DNA from: Flavobacterium sp.
GTDB lineage: Bacteria; Bacteroidota; Bacteroidia; Flavobacteriales; Flavobacteriaceae
Direction of reading: 5' to 3'
NCBI RefSeq assembly: GCF_027531705.1
Contig: NZ_JAPZSP010000010.1
Coordinates: forward strand, 1 to 64,000
Length of the DNA: 64,000 bases
The position numbers and the translations under genes were made by a program. The notes beneath the pieces are model-generated. The model searched no databases, was not told the origin of the DNA, and was given only the letters and a program-made list of their open reading frames with translations. Below are positions 27,286 to 35,087 of this stretch, piece after piece; the first letter of the stretch is position 1; each line of letters opens with the position of its first letter.

Positions 27286-27326
27286 AATAACCTAAAAAAA
27301 ATACCCTTTTAAACACTTGTTAAATG

Positions 27327-27358
27327 TTTGATTATAATTTAATTTATTTATATATTTA
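27327..27358 (+). promoter_or_regulatory. Candidate promoter of the gene at 27406
   Basis: TTTG (27327-27330), 20-base spacer, TATATTTA (27351-27358), close to the TAnnTTTG consensus. It lies 47 bases before the ATG. Confidence 0.5.
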
Positions 27359-27405
27359 CAATTAAATTTTCATTTAATAGTCAATTTATATAACATTTAA
27401 TCATT

Positions 27406-27777
27406 ATGGATAATTTTGAATTCATATTCGATTCTTCTACAAATATTTTATATAAGAATTATTTTGGTAAGATTAATATGGATGACATATATAATTCATG
27501 GCATTATGCATTTGAAAATAATCTCATTCCCCAAAACACCAAAGGTTTCATATTAGATTACCGAAAAGCCTCTTTCGACATTGATAGTAAAAAATATAAA
27601 AAAATTGTTTCTTTTTATAAAAAAAATATCTCCTTTTTTAAAGATAAAAAAATTGCAGTGATTACTAATAGTTCAAAAGATATTGTAATTCCTATTTTAG
27701 TCGAACAAAAAGACAAAGGTTATTCTTCAAAACCTTTTAGCACAGTTGAAGCGGCTATTCGTTGGATTCATATATAA
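27406..27777 (+). CDS. Small cytosolic protein, possibly SpoIIAA/STAS-like fold
   Basis: A 123-residue soluble protein without signal peptide. The pattern of alternating strands and helices (EFIFDSSTNILYKNYFGKIN, GFILDYRKASFDI, KKIAVITNSSKD, then SKPFSTVEAAIRWI at the end) recalls the SpoIIAA-like or STAS fold found in many short flavobacterial proteins, where the final helix often contains a W in the same place. There are no enzymatic motifs. It is a single gene with its own promoter. The fold call is tentative; function unknown. Confidence 0.6.
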   Translation: MDNFEFIFDSSTNILYKNYFGKINMDDIYNSWHYAFENNLIPQNTKGFILDYRKASFDIDSKKYKKIVSFYKKNISFFKDKKIAVITNSSKDIVIPILVEQKDKGYSSKPFSTVEAAIRWIHI

Positions 27778-27942
27778 AAACTTCTTATACTATCTTACTT
27801 AATTTTCAAATAAAATGCTTTTTTATTGAGAATTATGCGCTTCAATACATTTAAAAAATTTTTTTTAACAACAATTTAAATCACAAATAAAACCCTATTA
27901 AGCCATAAGCCATTTTTATAAGCGTACATTCGACAAAAATTA

Positions 27943-28551
27943 ATGTCAATAGAAAGCAAAGTAAGATTGGTTGAACTGCTGTTTGATCGACTTGAAAATG
28001 AAATTACCGATTTCAAATCGCAAACAAACTTGCATTGTCTTTCTGGTTGTGGTAAATGTTGCACCAAACCCGATATTGATGCTTCTCCTTTAGAGTTTTT
28101 GCCTTGGGCATTTCATCTTTTTTTGAATGACAAGGCCGAGTTCGTATTAAATACGCTCAATGAAACAAAGATTTCTAATTGTCATTTATACCAATCTCTA
28201 ACATTAATTGACAGCCCAAATGGCAGTTGTGGCAACTATCGCTATCGCGGATTAATATGTCGCCTTTTTGGTTATGCCGCCAGCCGAGATAAATTTGGAG
28301 AATTGAAATTAGCTACTTGTAAAATCATAAAAGAAAAACAACAAGAAAACTTCAACAATACTGAAGAAGCCATTAGTAAAGGGCTTTATGTGCCAATTTT
28401 CACCGATTACTACATGAATCTAACCCAAATAGATTTTAGATTAGGCACAACAATGTTACCAATAAATGAAGCTTTAAAAATAGCTATAGAAGAAGTTTTA
28501 CACTATTATGCTTATAGACCATTCCCTAGTGGATTGGGAAATATTGCTTGA
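27943..28551 (+). CDS. YkgJ-family cysteine cluster protein
   Basis: A 202-residue protein with the CxxxCxxCC cluster of the YkgJ/Fli-like zinc or iron chelating family: LSGCGKCCTKPDIDASP near residues 29-45, then a second Cys set in SCGNYRYRGLICRLFGYA and LATCKI. The family is expected to bind a metal cluster and is of unknown biochemical role. The start ATG is preceded by a gap of about 165 bases containing nothing I can identify. A terminator follows 12 bases after the stop. Confidence 0.85.
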   Translation: MSIESKVRLVELLFDRLENEITDFKSQTNLHCLSGCGKCCTKPDIDASPLEFLPWAFHLFLNDKAEFVLNTLNETKISNCHLYQSLTLIDSPNGSCGNYRYRGLICRLFGYAASRDKFGELKLATCKIIKEKQQENFNNTEEAISKGLYVPIFTDYYMNLTQIDFRLGTTMLPINEALKIAIEEVLHYYAYRPFPSGLGNIA

Positions 28552-28562
28552 GTAAAAAACAG

Positions 28563-28588
28563 AATCCCGACTTTCATCGGGATTTTTT
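28563..28588. terminator. Intrinsic terminator between the YkgJ gene and carB
   Basis: AATCCCGA (28563-28570) pairs with TCGGGATT (28577-28584), followed by T residues on the + strand; the convergent carB ends at 28589, so it mainly serves the + strand gene. Confidence 0.8.
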
Positions 28589-31441
28589 CTATTTACTCAA
28601 ATACATTTTTCTTCGACTATACAATTCGTAGAATTGATCGTCTTTTAAATCGTCTATAAACAAAATACTTTCACCTGTCGATTTCATTTCGGGTCCGAGT
28701 GCTTTGTTTACATCTTTAAACTTACTGAAAGAGAAAACCGGTTGCTTAATCGCATAACCTTTCAACTGCGGATTGAACGTAAAATCGGTTACTTTATTTT
28801 CGCCCAACATTACTTTGGTTGCATAATTTACATAAGGTTCGCCATACGCTTTTGCAATAAACGGAACCGTTCTCGATGCTCTTGGATTAGCTTCGATAAT
28901 GTAAACCGTATCGTCTTTTATAGCAAATTGAATGTTTATCAAACCAACCGTTCTTAAAGCCAAAGCGATTTTTTTTGTATGATCTTTTATTTGTTGCATT
29001 ACAAACTCACCCAAATTAAATGGTGGCAAAGTCGCGTTAGAATCACCTGAGTGAATTCCGCAAGGTTCGATGTGTTCCATAATTCCTATGATGTACACGT
29101 TTTCTCCATCGCAAATAGCATCGGCTTCTGCTTCAATTGCTCCATCAAGATAATGGTCAAGTAGTAATTTATTTCCAGGAATCGATTTCAATAAATCAAT
29201 TACATGTTCCTCTAATTCTTGTTTGTTGATGACAATTTTCATTCCTTGTCCACCCAAAACATACGATGGACGAACCAACAACGGAAAGTCTAAACTATCT
29301 GCTAATTTTGAAGCTTCGTCAGCACTTTCAGCAATTCCGAATTTTGGAAATGGAATATTTAATTCGGTTAAAAGTTCTGAAAAACGTCCTCTATCCTCTG
29401 CTAAATCTAATGCATCGAATGAAGTTCCAAGAATTTTGATTCCGTATTTAGATAATTTTTCTGCAAGTTTTAAAGCGGTTTGTCCACCAAGTTGAACAAT
29501 AACTCCTTCTGGTTTCTCGTGGCGAATGATGTCGTAAATGTGTTCCCAAAAAACAGGTTCGAAATACAATTTATCAGCTGTATCAAAATCGGTAGAAACA
29601 GTTTCAGGATTACAATTAATCATAATCGTTTCGTAACCGCATTCTTTAGCAGCTAAGACTCCGTGAACACAAGAATAGTCAAATTCAATTCCTTGCCCAA
29701 TTCTATTTGGACCAGAACCTAAAACCACCACTTTCTTTCTATCGGTTACAATACTTTCGTTGTGAACGTATCTTTCGCCATTTGCTGTTTGAATTTCAGC
29801 TTCAAAAGTCGAGTAATAGTAAGGAGTTTTTGCTTTAAATTCGGCTGCGCAAGTATCCACTAGTTTATAAACACGCTTAATGTTCATGTCATCACGCAAT
29901 TTATAAACCTGACTTTCTAAACAACCCAACATGTGCGCTATTTGTCTGTCGCCATAACCTTTTTGCTTTGCTTCAAGTAATAATTCTTTTGGCAAAGTAT
30001 CTATTTTGTAGTTTGTGATTTCTCTTTCTAACAAATACAATTCTTCGTATTGTTTCAAGAACCACATATCAATTTTAGTGATTTCGTGAATTCTACTCAA
30101 CGGAATTCCCATCGCAATAGCATCGTAAATTACAAAAACTCTATCCCAACTTGCGTAAGTTAGTTTCTCAATAATTTGTTCGTAGTTTTTATAACCTTTT
30201 CCGTCTGCTCCTAGTCCATTTCGTTTAATTTCAAGCGATTGTGTTGCTTTGTGAAGCGCTTCTTGAAACGAACGACCAATTCCCATAACTTCACCAACCG
30301 ATTTCATTTGAAGTCCCAAAGTTCTGTCGGCACCTTCAAATTTGTCGAAATTCCAACGTGGAATTTTTACGATAACATAATCTAAAGTTGGTTCGAATAA
30401 GGCTGAAGTTGATTTTGTAATTTGGTTTTGAAGTTCGTCTAAGTTGTAACCCAAAGCTAGTTTCGAAGCGATTTTTGCAATTGGATAACCAGTAGCTTTT
30501 GATGCCAAAGCTGATGAACGAGAAACTCTTGGATTGATTTCGATGGCAACAATATCTTCTTTTTCATCTGGTGAAACGGCGAATTGCACGTTACAACCTC
30601 CAGCAAAATTTCCGATAGAACGCATCATCAGAATTGCCATATCACGCATCTTTTGGAACGTTGTATCTGATAAAGTCATTGCAGGTGCAACAGTAATTGA
30701 ATCACCAGTATGAATTCCCATTGGATCCATGTTTTCAATCGAACAAATGATTACAACATTGTCGTTTTTATCGCGTAAAAGTTCTAATTCGTATTCTTTC
30801 CAACCTAGTAAAGCTTTATCAATCAATACTTCGTGAATTGGTGACATTTCTAAACCATAAGTTAGTTTTTCGTCAAATTCTTCTTTGCTGTGTACAAATG
30901 CTGCTCCAGTTCCACCAAGTGTAAACGATGGACGAATTACTAATGGAAAACCAAATTCTTGGGCAATTTCTTTTCCTTTTAAAAACGAAGTTGCTGTTTT
31001 TGCTGGCGCTGCAGGAATTCCAATTTTTTCTAATAACTGTTTGAACTGTTCGCGGTCTTCAGTAATATTGATTGCATTTACATCGACACCAATCATTTTT
31101 ACATTAAAGTCTTGCCAAATTCCTTTTTCGTCTGCTTCTAAACAAAGGTTTAAAGCAGTTTGTCCGCCCATTGTTGGAAGAACAGCATCAATTTGCGGAT
31201 GCTCTTTTAGAATCTGGATAATTGATTTGGTTGTCAATGGCAATAAATAAACATGATCGGCCATACTTGGGTCGGTCATGATGGTTGCTGGATTGGAATT
31301 GATAAGGATTACTTCAATTCCTTCTTCACGAATAGAACGTGCCGATTGTGAACCTGCATAATCAAATTCGCAAGCTTGCCCAATAACGATTGGACCTGAA
31401 CCTATGATTAAAACCGATTTGATTGAATTGTCTTTTGGCAT
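28589..31441 (-). CDS. carB: Carbamoyl-phosphate synthase large subunit, without allosteric domain
   Basis: A 950-residue synthetase subunit from the chosen start MPKDNSIKSVLIIGSG; an ATG at 31474 lies inside an upstream palindrome and is unlikely. Two homologous ATP-grasp halves are visible: first IGSGPIVIGQACEFDYAGSQ and RPSFTLGGTG, ARVSRSSALASKATGYP; second LGSGPNRIGQGIEFDYSCVH and RPSYVLGGQGM, ANPRASRTVPFIAK. It makes carbamoyl phosphate for pyrimidine and arginine synthesis. The protein stops after KSTGESILFIDDLKDDQF, where E. coli CarB (1073) continues with a C-terminal domain of about 120 residues binding UMP, IMP and ornithine. Loss of this domain is expected in this group and means other control. 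No carA is adjacent. Confidence 0.95.
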   Translation of the reverse strand: MPKDNSIKSVLIIGSGPIVIGQACEFDYAGSQSARSIREEGIEVILINSNPATIMTDPSMADHVYLLPLTTKSIIQILKEHPQIDAVLPTMGGQTALNLCLEADEKGIWQDFNVKMIGVDVNAINITEDREQFKQLLEKIGIPAAPAKTATSFLKGKEIAQEFGFPLVIRPSFTLGGTGAAFVHSKEEFDEKLTYGLEMSPIHEVLIDKALLGWKEYELELLRDKNDNVVIICSIENMDPMGIHTGDSITVAPAMTLSDTTFQKMRDMAILMMRSIGNFAGGCNVQFAVSPDEKEDIVAIEINPRVSRSSALASKATGYPIAKIASKLALGYNLDELQNQITKSTSALFEPTLDYVIVKIPRWNFDKFEGADRTLGLQMKSVGEVMGIGRSFQEALHKATQSLEIKRNGLGADGKGYKNYEQIIEKLTYASWDRVFVIYDAIAMGIPLSRIHEITKIDMWFLKQYEELYLLEREITNYKIDTLPKELLLEAKQKGYGDRQIAHMLGCLESQVYKLRDDMNIKRVYKLVDTCAAEFKAKTPYYYSTFEAEIQTANGERYVHNESIVTDRKKVVVLGSGPNRIGQGIEFDYSCVHGVLAAKECGYETIMINCNPETVSTDFDTADKLYFEPVFWEHIYDIIRHEKPEGVIVQLGGQTALKLAEKLSKYGIKILGTSFDALDLAEDRGRFSELLTELNIPFPKFGIAESADEASKLADSLDFPLLVRPSYVLGGQGMKIVINKQELEEHVIDLLKSIPGNKLLLDHYLDGAIEAEADAICDGENVYIIGIMEHIEPCGIHSGDSNATLPPFNLGEFVMQQIKDHTKKIALALRTVGLINIQFAIKDDTVYIIEANPRASRTVPFIAKAYGEPYVNYATKVMLGENKVTDFTFNPQLKGYAIKQPVFSFSKFKDVNKALGPEMKSTGESILFIDDLKDDQFYELYSRRKMYLSK

Positions 31442-31463
31442 TTTTGTAGTTAGTTTGTTGTTG

Positions 31464-31483
31464 AGACAAGTCATGACTTGTCT
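31464..31483. repeat. Perfect 20-bp palindrome upstream of carB
   Basis: Arms AGACAAGTCA (31464-31473) and TGACTTGTCT (31474-31483), no spacer. It sits 23 bases upstream of the carB start. It resembles extragenic palindromes of the GAGACAAG...CTTGTCTC type that I recall from flavobacterial genomes. An operator role for carB is possible. Confidence 0.8.
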
Positions 31484-31505
31484 GTACTATTGTTGTTGTG
31501 TTAGA

Positions 31506-31594
31506 TATAGCCCTAGCCCTGATAGCAGTGGAAATCCTTTTTAATTTTTCTTTAAAATTAAAAAGATTGCAACGAATAGCAGGAAATAGCTCCT
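31506..31594. repeat. Structured intergenic repeat, copy A
   Basis: Conserved outer blocks AGCCCTGATAGCAGTGGAAAT and ATTGCAACGAATAGCAGGAAA flank a perfect hairpin with 12-bp arms (31537-31548 and 31554-31565) and loop TCTTT. The same layout occurs at 41908-41995 with a different stem but identical loop. It lies in the 5' region of carB, opposite to nothing else. It may be a REP-like element or a small RNA. Confidence 0.8.
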
Positions 31595-31624
31595 AAAACT
31601 TATTAAAATTTATAAACAAGGTTT

Positions 31625-31659
31625 AAAAAAAAGCCGCTACTAATAAAAGTAACGGCTTT
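31625..31659 (-). terminator. Intrinsic terminator after rpmH
   Basis: AAAGCCGCTACT (31630-31641) pairs with AGTAACGGCTTT (31648-31659) with one mismatch; U-rich tract on the - strand side. Confidence 0.8.
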
Positions 31660-31680
31660 ATGTTGATTAATTACTAATCA

Positions 31681-31842
31681 TTATTTTTTGTGTCTTGGTT
31701 CAGAAGATACAGTTAACTTATGTCTTCCTTTAGCTCTACGACGCGCAAGGACTTTTCTTCCATTTGCAGAAGCCATTCTGTCCATAAATCCGTGCTTATT
31801 TCTTCTTTTTCTTTTCGATGGTTGAAACGTTCTTTTGCTCAT
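31681..31842 (-). CDS. rpmH: 50S ribosomal protein L34
   Basis: A 53-residue protein below common length cut-offs, found by reading the - strand. It begins [19 protein letters not shown] and continues with [24 protein letters not shown], the unmistakable, highly basic L34 sequence (E. coli L34 [28 protein letters not shown]-type). The extra tail [10 protein letters not shown] is longer than in E. coli, as is common in Bacteroidota. It has its own consensus promoter at 31917-31946 with a perfect inverted repeat just after the predicted start of transcription, and a terminator downstream. No rnpA or dnaA is adjacent, unlike the classic rpmH-rnpA arrangement. Confidence 0.96.
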
Positions 31843-31885
31843 TGCTAATTATCTTTAAAAATCTTGATTTATTTTGTACTTATAG

Positions 31886-31908
31886 TTTACAAAGACTGTC
31901 TTTGTAAA
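31886..31908 (-). promoter_or_regulatory. Perfect inverted repeat at the start of the rpmH transcript
   Basis: Arms TTTACAAAGAC (31886-31896) and GTCTTTGTAAA (31898-31908) with a one-base centre. It starts about 3 bases downstream of the predicted transcription start, so it would form a 5'-terminal hairpin of the mRNA or an operator. Confidence 0.7.
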
Positions 31909-31916
31909 ACCGAGTG

Positions 31917-31946
31917 CAAATATACAAAGTCTTTTTTTTCTGGCAA
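31917..31946 (-). promoter_or_regulatory. Promoter of rpmH
   Basis: Read on the - strand: TTG (31946-31944), 19-base spacer, TATATTTG (31924-31917), an exact consensus match. Confidence 0.75.
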
Positions 31947-32010
31947 GTAGTTTTTTAAAAATATTTTAAAATCCTTTTACTATCTTTGCAATCAAATAAA
32001 AACACCCATT

Positions 32011-32526
32011 ATGTTTCACAGAAATATCAAACTAATTATTGCTGGACTTATTATAATTACTGGCATTTGGCAAATGACGGAAGGTTATATTGGCAATGGA
32101 ATTTTCCTTATTATATTGTCGGCTCTTCCTATTTTTCTTTACTTTAAAAACGAATTTATCCTTTTGGCGTTCCTAAAATTGAGAAAACAGGACTTTCCTG
32201 GTGCTCAAAAATGGCTAGCTTACATCAAAAATCCGGAAACGGCTTTGGTTCAAAAACAACAAGGTTATTTTAATTATTTACACGGAATTATGTTATCGCA
32301 AACGAATTTGACACAATCGGAAAAATATTTCAAAAAAGCGATTGAGTTAGGTTTGAATATGGATATGGACTTAGCTGTTGCAAAATTGAATTTGGCTGGA
32401 TTGGCAATGACTAGAAGAAGAAAATTGGAAGCTACCAACCTTATTAATGAAGTAAAAAAACTTGACAAACAAAATATGCTTGCCGATCAAGTAAAGATGA
32501 TGAAAGAGCAGTTGAAGAAGATTTAG
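32011..32526 (+). CDS. Small membrane protein with TPR-like C-terminus
   Basis: A 171-residue protein with two N-terminal membrane segments (about 7-24 and 30-47) followed by a cytosolic helical part. KQQGYFNYLHGIMLSQTNLTQSEKYFKKAIELGL and LAVAKLNLAGLAMTRRRKLEATNLI look like one or two tetratricopeptide repeats. It is widespread in flavobacteria without known function. It is divergent from rpmH; a TATCTTTG -7 element at 31981-31988 lies 22 bases before the ATG. A terminator follows. Confidence 0.72.
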   Translation: MFHRNIKLIIAGLIIITGIWQMTEGYIGNGIFLIILSALPIFLYFKNEFILLAFLKLRKQDFPGAQKWLAYIKNPETALVQKQQGYFNYLHGIMLSQTNLTQSEKYFKKAIELGLNMDMDLAVAKLNLAGLAMTRRRKLEATNLINEVKKLDKQNMLADQVKMMKEQLKKI

Positions 32527-32550
32527 TTTTCAGACAACAATAACATATTA

Positions 32551-32581
32551 AAAAAAAGTTCGCGATTGCGAACTTTTTTTA
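32551..32581. terminator. Bidirectional intrinsic terminator
   Basis: Stem AAGTTCGC/GCGAACTT with A and T runs on both sides, between convergent genes ending at 32526 and 32599. Confidence 0.85.
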
Positions 32582-32598
32582 TTTTTACTACCAACTGA

Positions 32599-33492
32599 TT
32601 AATATCCTTCTGTTGGGATTTCGATTTCGTATTTTTTCTTGTTTGGATTTAGCAATTTTGTGTCTCTTAACCAAGGATTGTGAATTTTTAAAATCTTGTA
32701 ATTAATTCCTTGACCAATTGCAAAGCTTGCTAAATTCGTGATTGACGAATCAACTTCAACTTTTTTGGTTGGAATGTAATTATAAAGTTCTTCACTAGAA
32801 ATAGTAAAACCAAAATTTGCTGGAGTTTTCATAATTTCCTTCAATGCTAAAATTCGGAAAACGTATCTTGATGTTTCTTCATTTAGCAATAAATCGTAAT
32901 AACTTGAAACTCTTTGACTTTCAATTTGTTTGTTTACACCAGCCGTTCCACCATTGTACGCTGCTGCCGCTAATGTCCAATTTCCAAATTTTTCTTTGGC
33001 TTGAATTAGGTATTTACATGCTGCTTCAGTTGCTTTTTCAAGATGGTATCTTTCGTCAACGGTTTCTGTAACTTCCATTCCGTTTTCTCTTGCTGTTGCA
33101 GGCATAAATTGCCAAATTCCTCTTGCACCAGCAGGCGAAACAGCATTAGTCAAATTACTTTCGATTACAGCCAAATATTTAAAATCATCTGGAACTCCAT
33201 ACTTTTTTAGAATTGGTTCCATGATTGGAAAAATTCTATTTGCTCTTTTAATAATTAAAATTGTAGAAGAATGTAAATTGGCATTTACTAGTAATTCTCT
33301 ATCAAAACGTTCTCTAACATCTGAAATGTTTAAAGGTGTATTTTCTCCAGCAAAATCAACACTTACTGGAAAATATTGTGTCGTTCCTTGGCGTGTAATA
33401 GCGTTTTTTGTTTCTGTTGAAACGGAATGAATTAACGCACCACTTACCAAAAGCAATCCTAAAATCAATCCTATTTTGTTTCCTCTGTTCAT
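32599..33492 (-). CDS. Lytic murein transglycosylase (SLT domain)
   Basis: A peptidoglycan-cleaving enzyme of about 297 residues from start MNRGNKIGLI (33492); an ATG 33 bases upstream is less likely because it breaks the hydrophobic N-terminal anchor (GLILGLLLVSGALIHSV). The SLT fold is at about 95-225: catalytic Glu in VIESNL, then SPAGARGIWQFMPATA and AAAYNGG motifs, as in MltD. The C-terminal part (KKVEVDSSITNLASFA) is of the extension type seen in Bacteroidota MltD homologues; no LysM domain remains. It is probably anchored in the periplasm. It stands directly after a shared terminator. Confidence 0.9.
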   Translation of the reverse strand: MNRGNKIGLILGLLLVSGALIHSVSTETKNAITRQGTTQYFPVSVDFAGENTPLNISDVRERFDRELLVNANLHSSTILIIKRANRIFPIMEPILKKYGVPDDFKYLAVIESNLTNAVSPAGARGIWQFMPATARENGMEVTETVDERYHLEKATEAACKYLIQAKEKFGNWTLAAAAYNGGTAGVNKQIESQRVSSYYDLLLNEETSRYVFRILALKEIMKTPANFGFTISSEELYNYIPTKKVEVDSSITNLASFAIGQGINYKILKIHNPWLRDTKLLNPNKKKYEIEIPTEGY

Positions 33493-33545
33493 AGTTTGTC
33501 TATTTTGTATTTGGTAAACATACAAAAATCGAGCCGAAAGCCAAA

Positions 33546-34205
33546 TTATTCACCTAAAATTATTTTGGGCAAATTGATATTAAACCATTTGTATTTATTT
33601 AAAATCATGGAGTGCGTTCCGCCTTTAACATTGATAAATTGTTTAATATTCTTGGCTGGAAAAACCTCATCGGCGTCACCATGAATGTGAATTATTTCTG
33701 GATCGATTTTTATTCTTTTCCAGCAAATCATTTGCTCTATTGCCCAGTCTAAATAGCTTTTATTTCGCATGTGAAGATACTTTTCGTAAAGCTTTAATTT
33801 CTTTTTTAACATGTCTCCAAAAGCGTATTTGGTTAGCAATTCAACATCTTGCATCAAACCTGTTGGCAGTAGTTTATAGGCTTTTGTAGATTTAGCTATT
33901 TTCATTCTGTTAGGTAATTCAAGATTACAACGAACGCTCGAAATAATAATTACTTTTTTAGGATTTAGAAATTGTTTCATTTCTTGTACTAAAACACCTC
34001 CAAACGATACGCCAATTAGAACTGCATCGTCATGAATTACTTTTTCAGCCATTCGTTTTGCATAACTTTTTAGCGATTCATTTCCGATGGGAAGCACCCA
34101 TTCTAGTAGATGTACTTCAAAAGTTTCTGGTGGCAAATTGATATATTCAAAAATGGTTGGACTTGCCGCTAATCCAGGCATGAAGTAAACGGGAATTTTA
34201 GACAT
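33546..34205 (-). CDS. Alpha/beta hydrolase
   Basis: A 219-residue cytosolic hydrolase. The start IPVYFMPGLAASPTIFE gives the oxyanion region, the nucleophile elbow is GVSFGG (Ser about 85), the acid is Asp in HGDADEVFP and the catalytic His is in GGTHSMI. The gene is short for the fold and has a small cap. Substrate cannot be inferred; esterase or thioesterase activity is likely. It lies about 54 bases upstream of the transglycosylase start on the same strand, so co-transcription is possible. Confidence 0.85.
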   Translation of the reverse strand: MSKIPVYFMPGLAASPTIFEYINLPPETFEVHLLEWVLPIGNESLKSYAKRMAEKVIHDDAVLIGVSFGGVLVQEMKQFLNPKKVIIISSVRCNLELPNRMKIAKSTKAYKLLPTGLMQDVELLTKYAFGDMLKKKLKLYEKYLHMRNKSYLDWAIEQMICWKRIKIDPEIIHIHGDADEVFPAKNIKQFINVKGGTHSMILNKYKWFNINLPKIILGE

Positions 34206-34284
34206 ATTTTAGTTGATTCTTTTAGTAAAACCAGTTTATTATACTTAATTTTGCATAAAATTAAATAATTAAAATGAATTGGCT

Positions 34285-34596
34285 ATGGATGCAGCAGAAT
34301 TATTAGAAAAATTAGAAATTAAAGACAACACTTTCGCTAGACAATTTGAAACACTTGTAGATGGGAAAATGGTTTCGGTTGAATATTCTTTTCAAGAAAA
34401 AAAGATTTTTTTAACGCGCTTAAATACATTTGATGGTTTTGATAACGAAGAATTCATCAACACTTTTTTGAAAAACATCATGGAAATTGCATACGAACGT
34501 AAACTAAAAGTAGTTCCTATCCTTCCAAAAATTGCCTTATTTTTTAGAAAAAACACAATTTATAGAGATCTATTGCCTCCTGGAATTAAGATATAA
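34285..34596 (+). CDS. GNAT-like N-acetyltransferase, YjdJ type
   Basis: A 103-residue protein matching the small GNAT-like family (YjdJ/GNAT-like). MDAAELLEKLEIKDNTFARQFE precedes the beta strands VSVEYSFQEKKIFLTRLNT and the helix NTFLKNIMEIAYERKLKVVPILP; the end FFRKN is the conserved acetyl-CoA pocket signature, in which the pattern KVVP...IxxFFxKN is typical. An in-frame TTG six bases earlier is possible, but ATG at 34285 is the better start. Function of the family is unknown. Confidence 0.8.
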   Translation: MDAAELLEKLEIKDNTFARQFETLVDGKMVSVEYSFQEKKIFLTRLNTFDGFDNEEFINTFLKNIMEIAYERKLKVVPILPKIALFFRKNTIYRDLLPPGIKI

Positions 34597-34620
34597 TTTT
34601 TTGAAATTCCAAAAAAAAAC

Positions 34621-34667
34621 AAAAATTCCAAATTCCAATATTTAAAAACTTGGGATTTGGAATTTTT
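34621..34667 (+). terminator. Intrinsic terminator
   Basis: Eighteen-base arms (34621-34638 and 34650-34667) around AAATTCCAAATTCC, one G-U pair, T-rich end. Confidence 0.75.
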
Positions 34668-34690
34668 AGTTGAATTAGTATCTTTATCAA

Positions 34691-35032
34691 ATGAATTCTG
34701 AAGAACTTAATTCCGCCATTATTTTATTTTTTGAAAGTATTGAAAAATACTATGGATGCAAAACAGAAATTACCGAAGGCTTGTTTTCGGAATTAGATGA
34801 TTTGGATGCCAATTTAACCACATGGAATTTATCAGAATTTGATTTAACTCGTTCAGCTTATCGCAATAATGGCAATCGATTTATGTTTGAAGGCGACAAA
34901 ATGTACTATGAAATTTCAGGTGAAAGAATAATTGAATTCAAACAACCTGGTAGAAATAAATTTGAATTTATTGAGCAATATAGCGAAACCGTTTTTAGAA
35001 TTACTAAGATTCGATTTCATTATAAGTATTGA
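34691..35032 (+). CDS. Hypothetical cytosolic protein
   Basis: A 113-residue acidic protein I do not recognise. It has an N-terminal helix (ELNSAIILFFESIEKYYG), then a beta-rich part with FMFEGDKMYYEIS and RIIEFKQPGRNKFEF, ending RFHYKY. There is no signal peptide or known motif. It is the last gene of a short + strand stretch, with its convergent neighbour at 35088. Confidence 0.55.
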   Translation: MNSEELNSAIILFFESIEKYYGCKTEITEGLFSELDDLDANLTTWNLSEFDLTRSAYRNNGNRFMFEGDKMYYEISGERIIEFKQPGRNKFEFIEQYSETVFRITKIRFHYKY

Positions 35033-35087
35033 TTAAAAGAATTTTGGGCAAAAATGAATTACTTTCACCCAAAATATCAATATCTCT

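Noticed and set aside
30885..31250. 121-codon open frame on the + strand
   Set aside because: It lies fully antisense to carB, has Cys/Phe/Ile composition typical of a mirrored frame, and no promoter; treated as a shadow.
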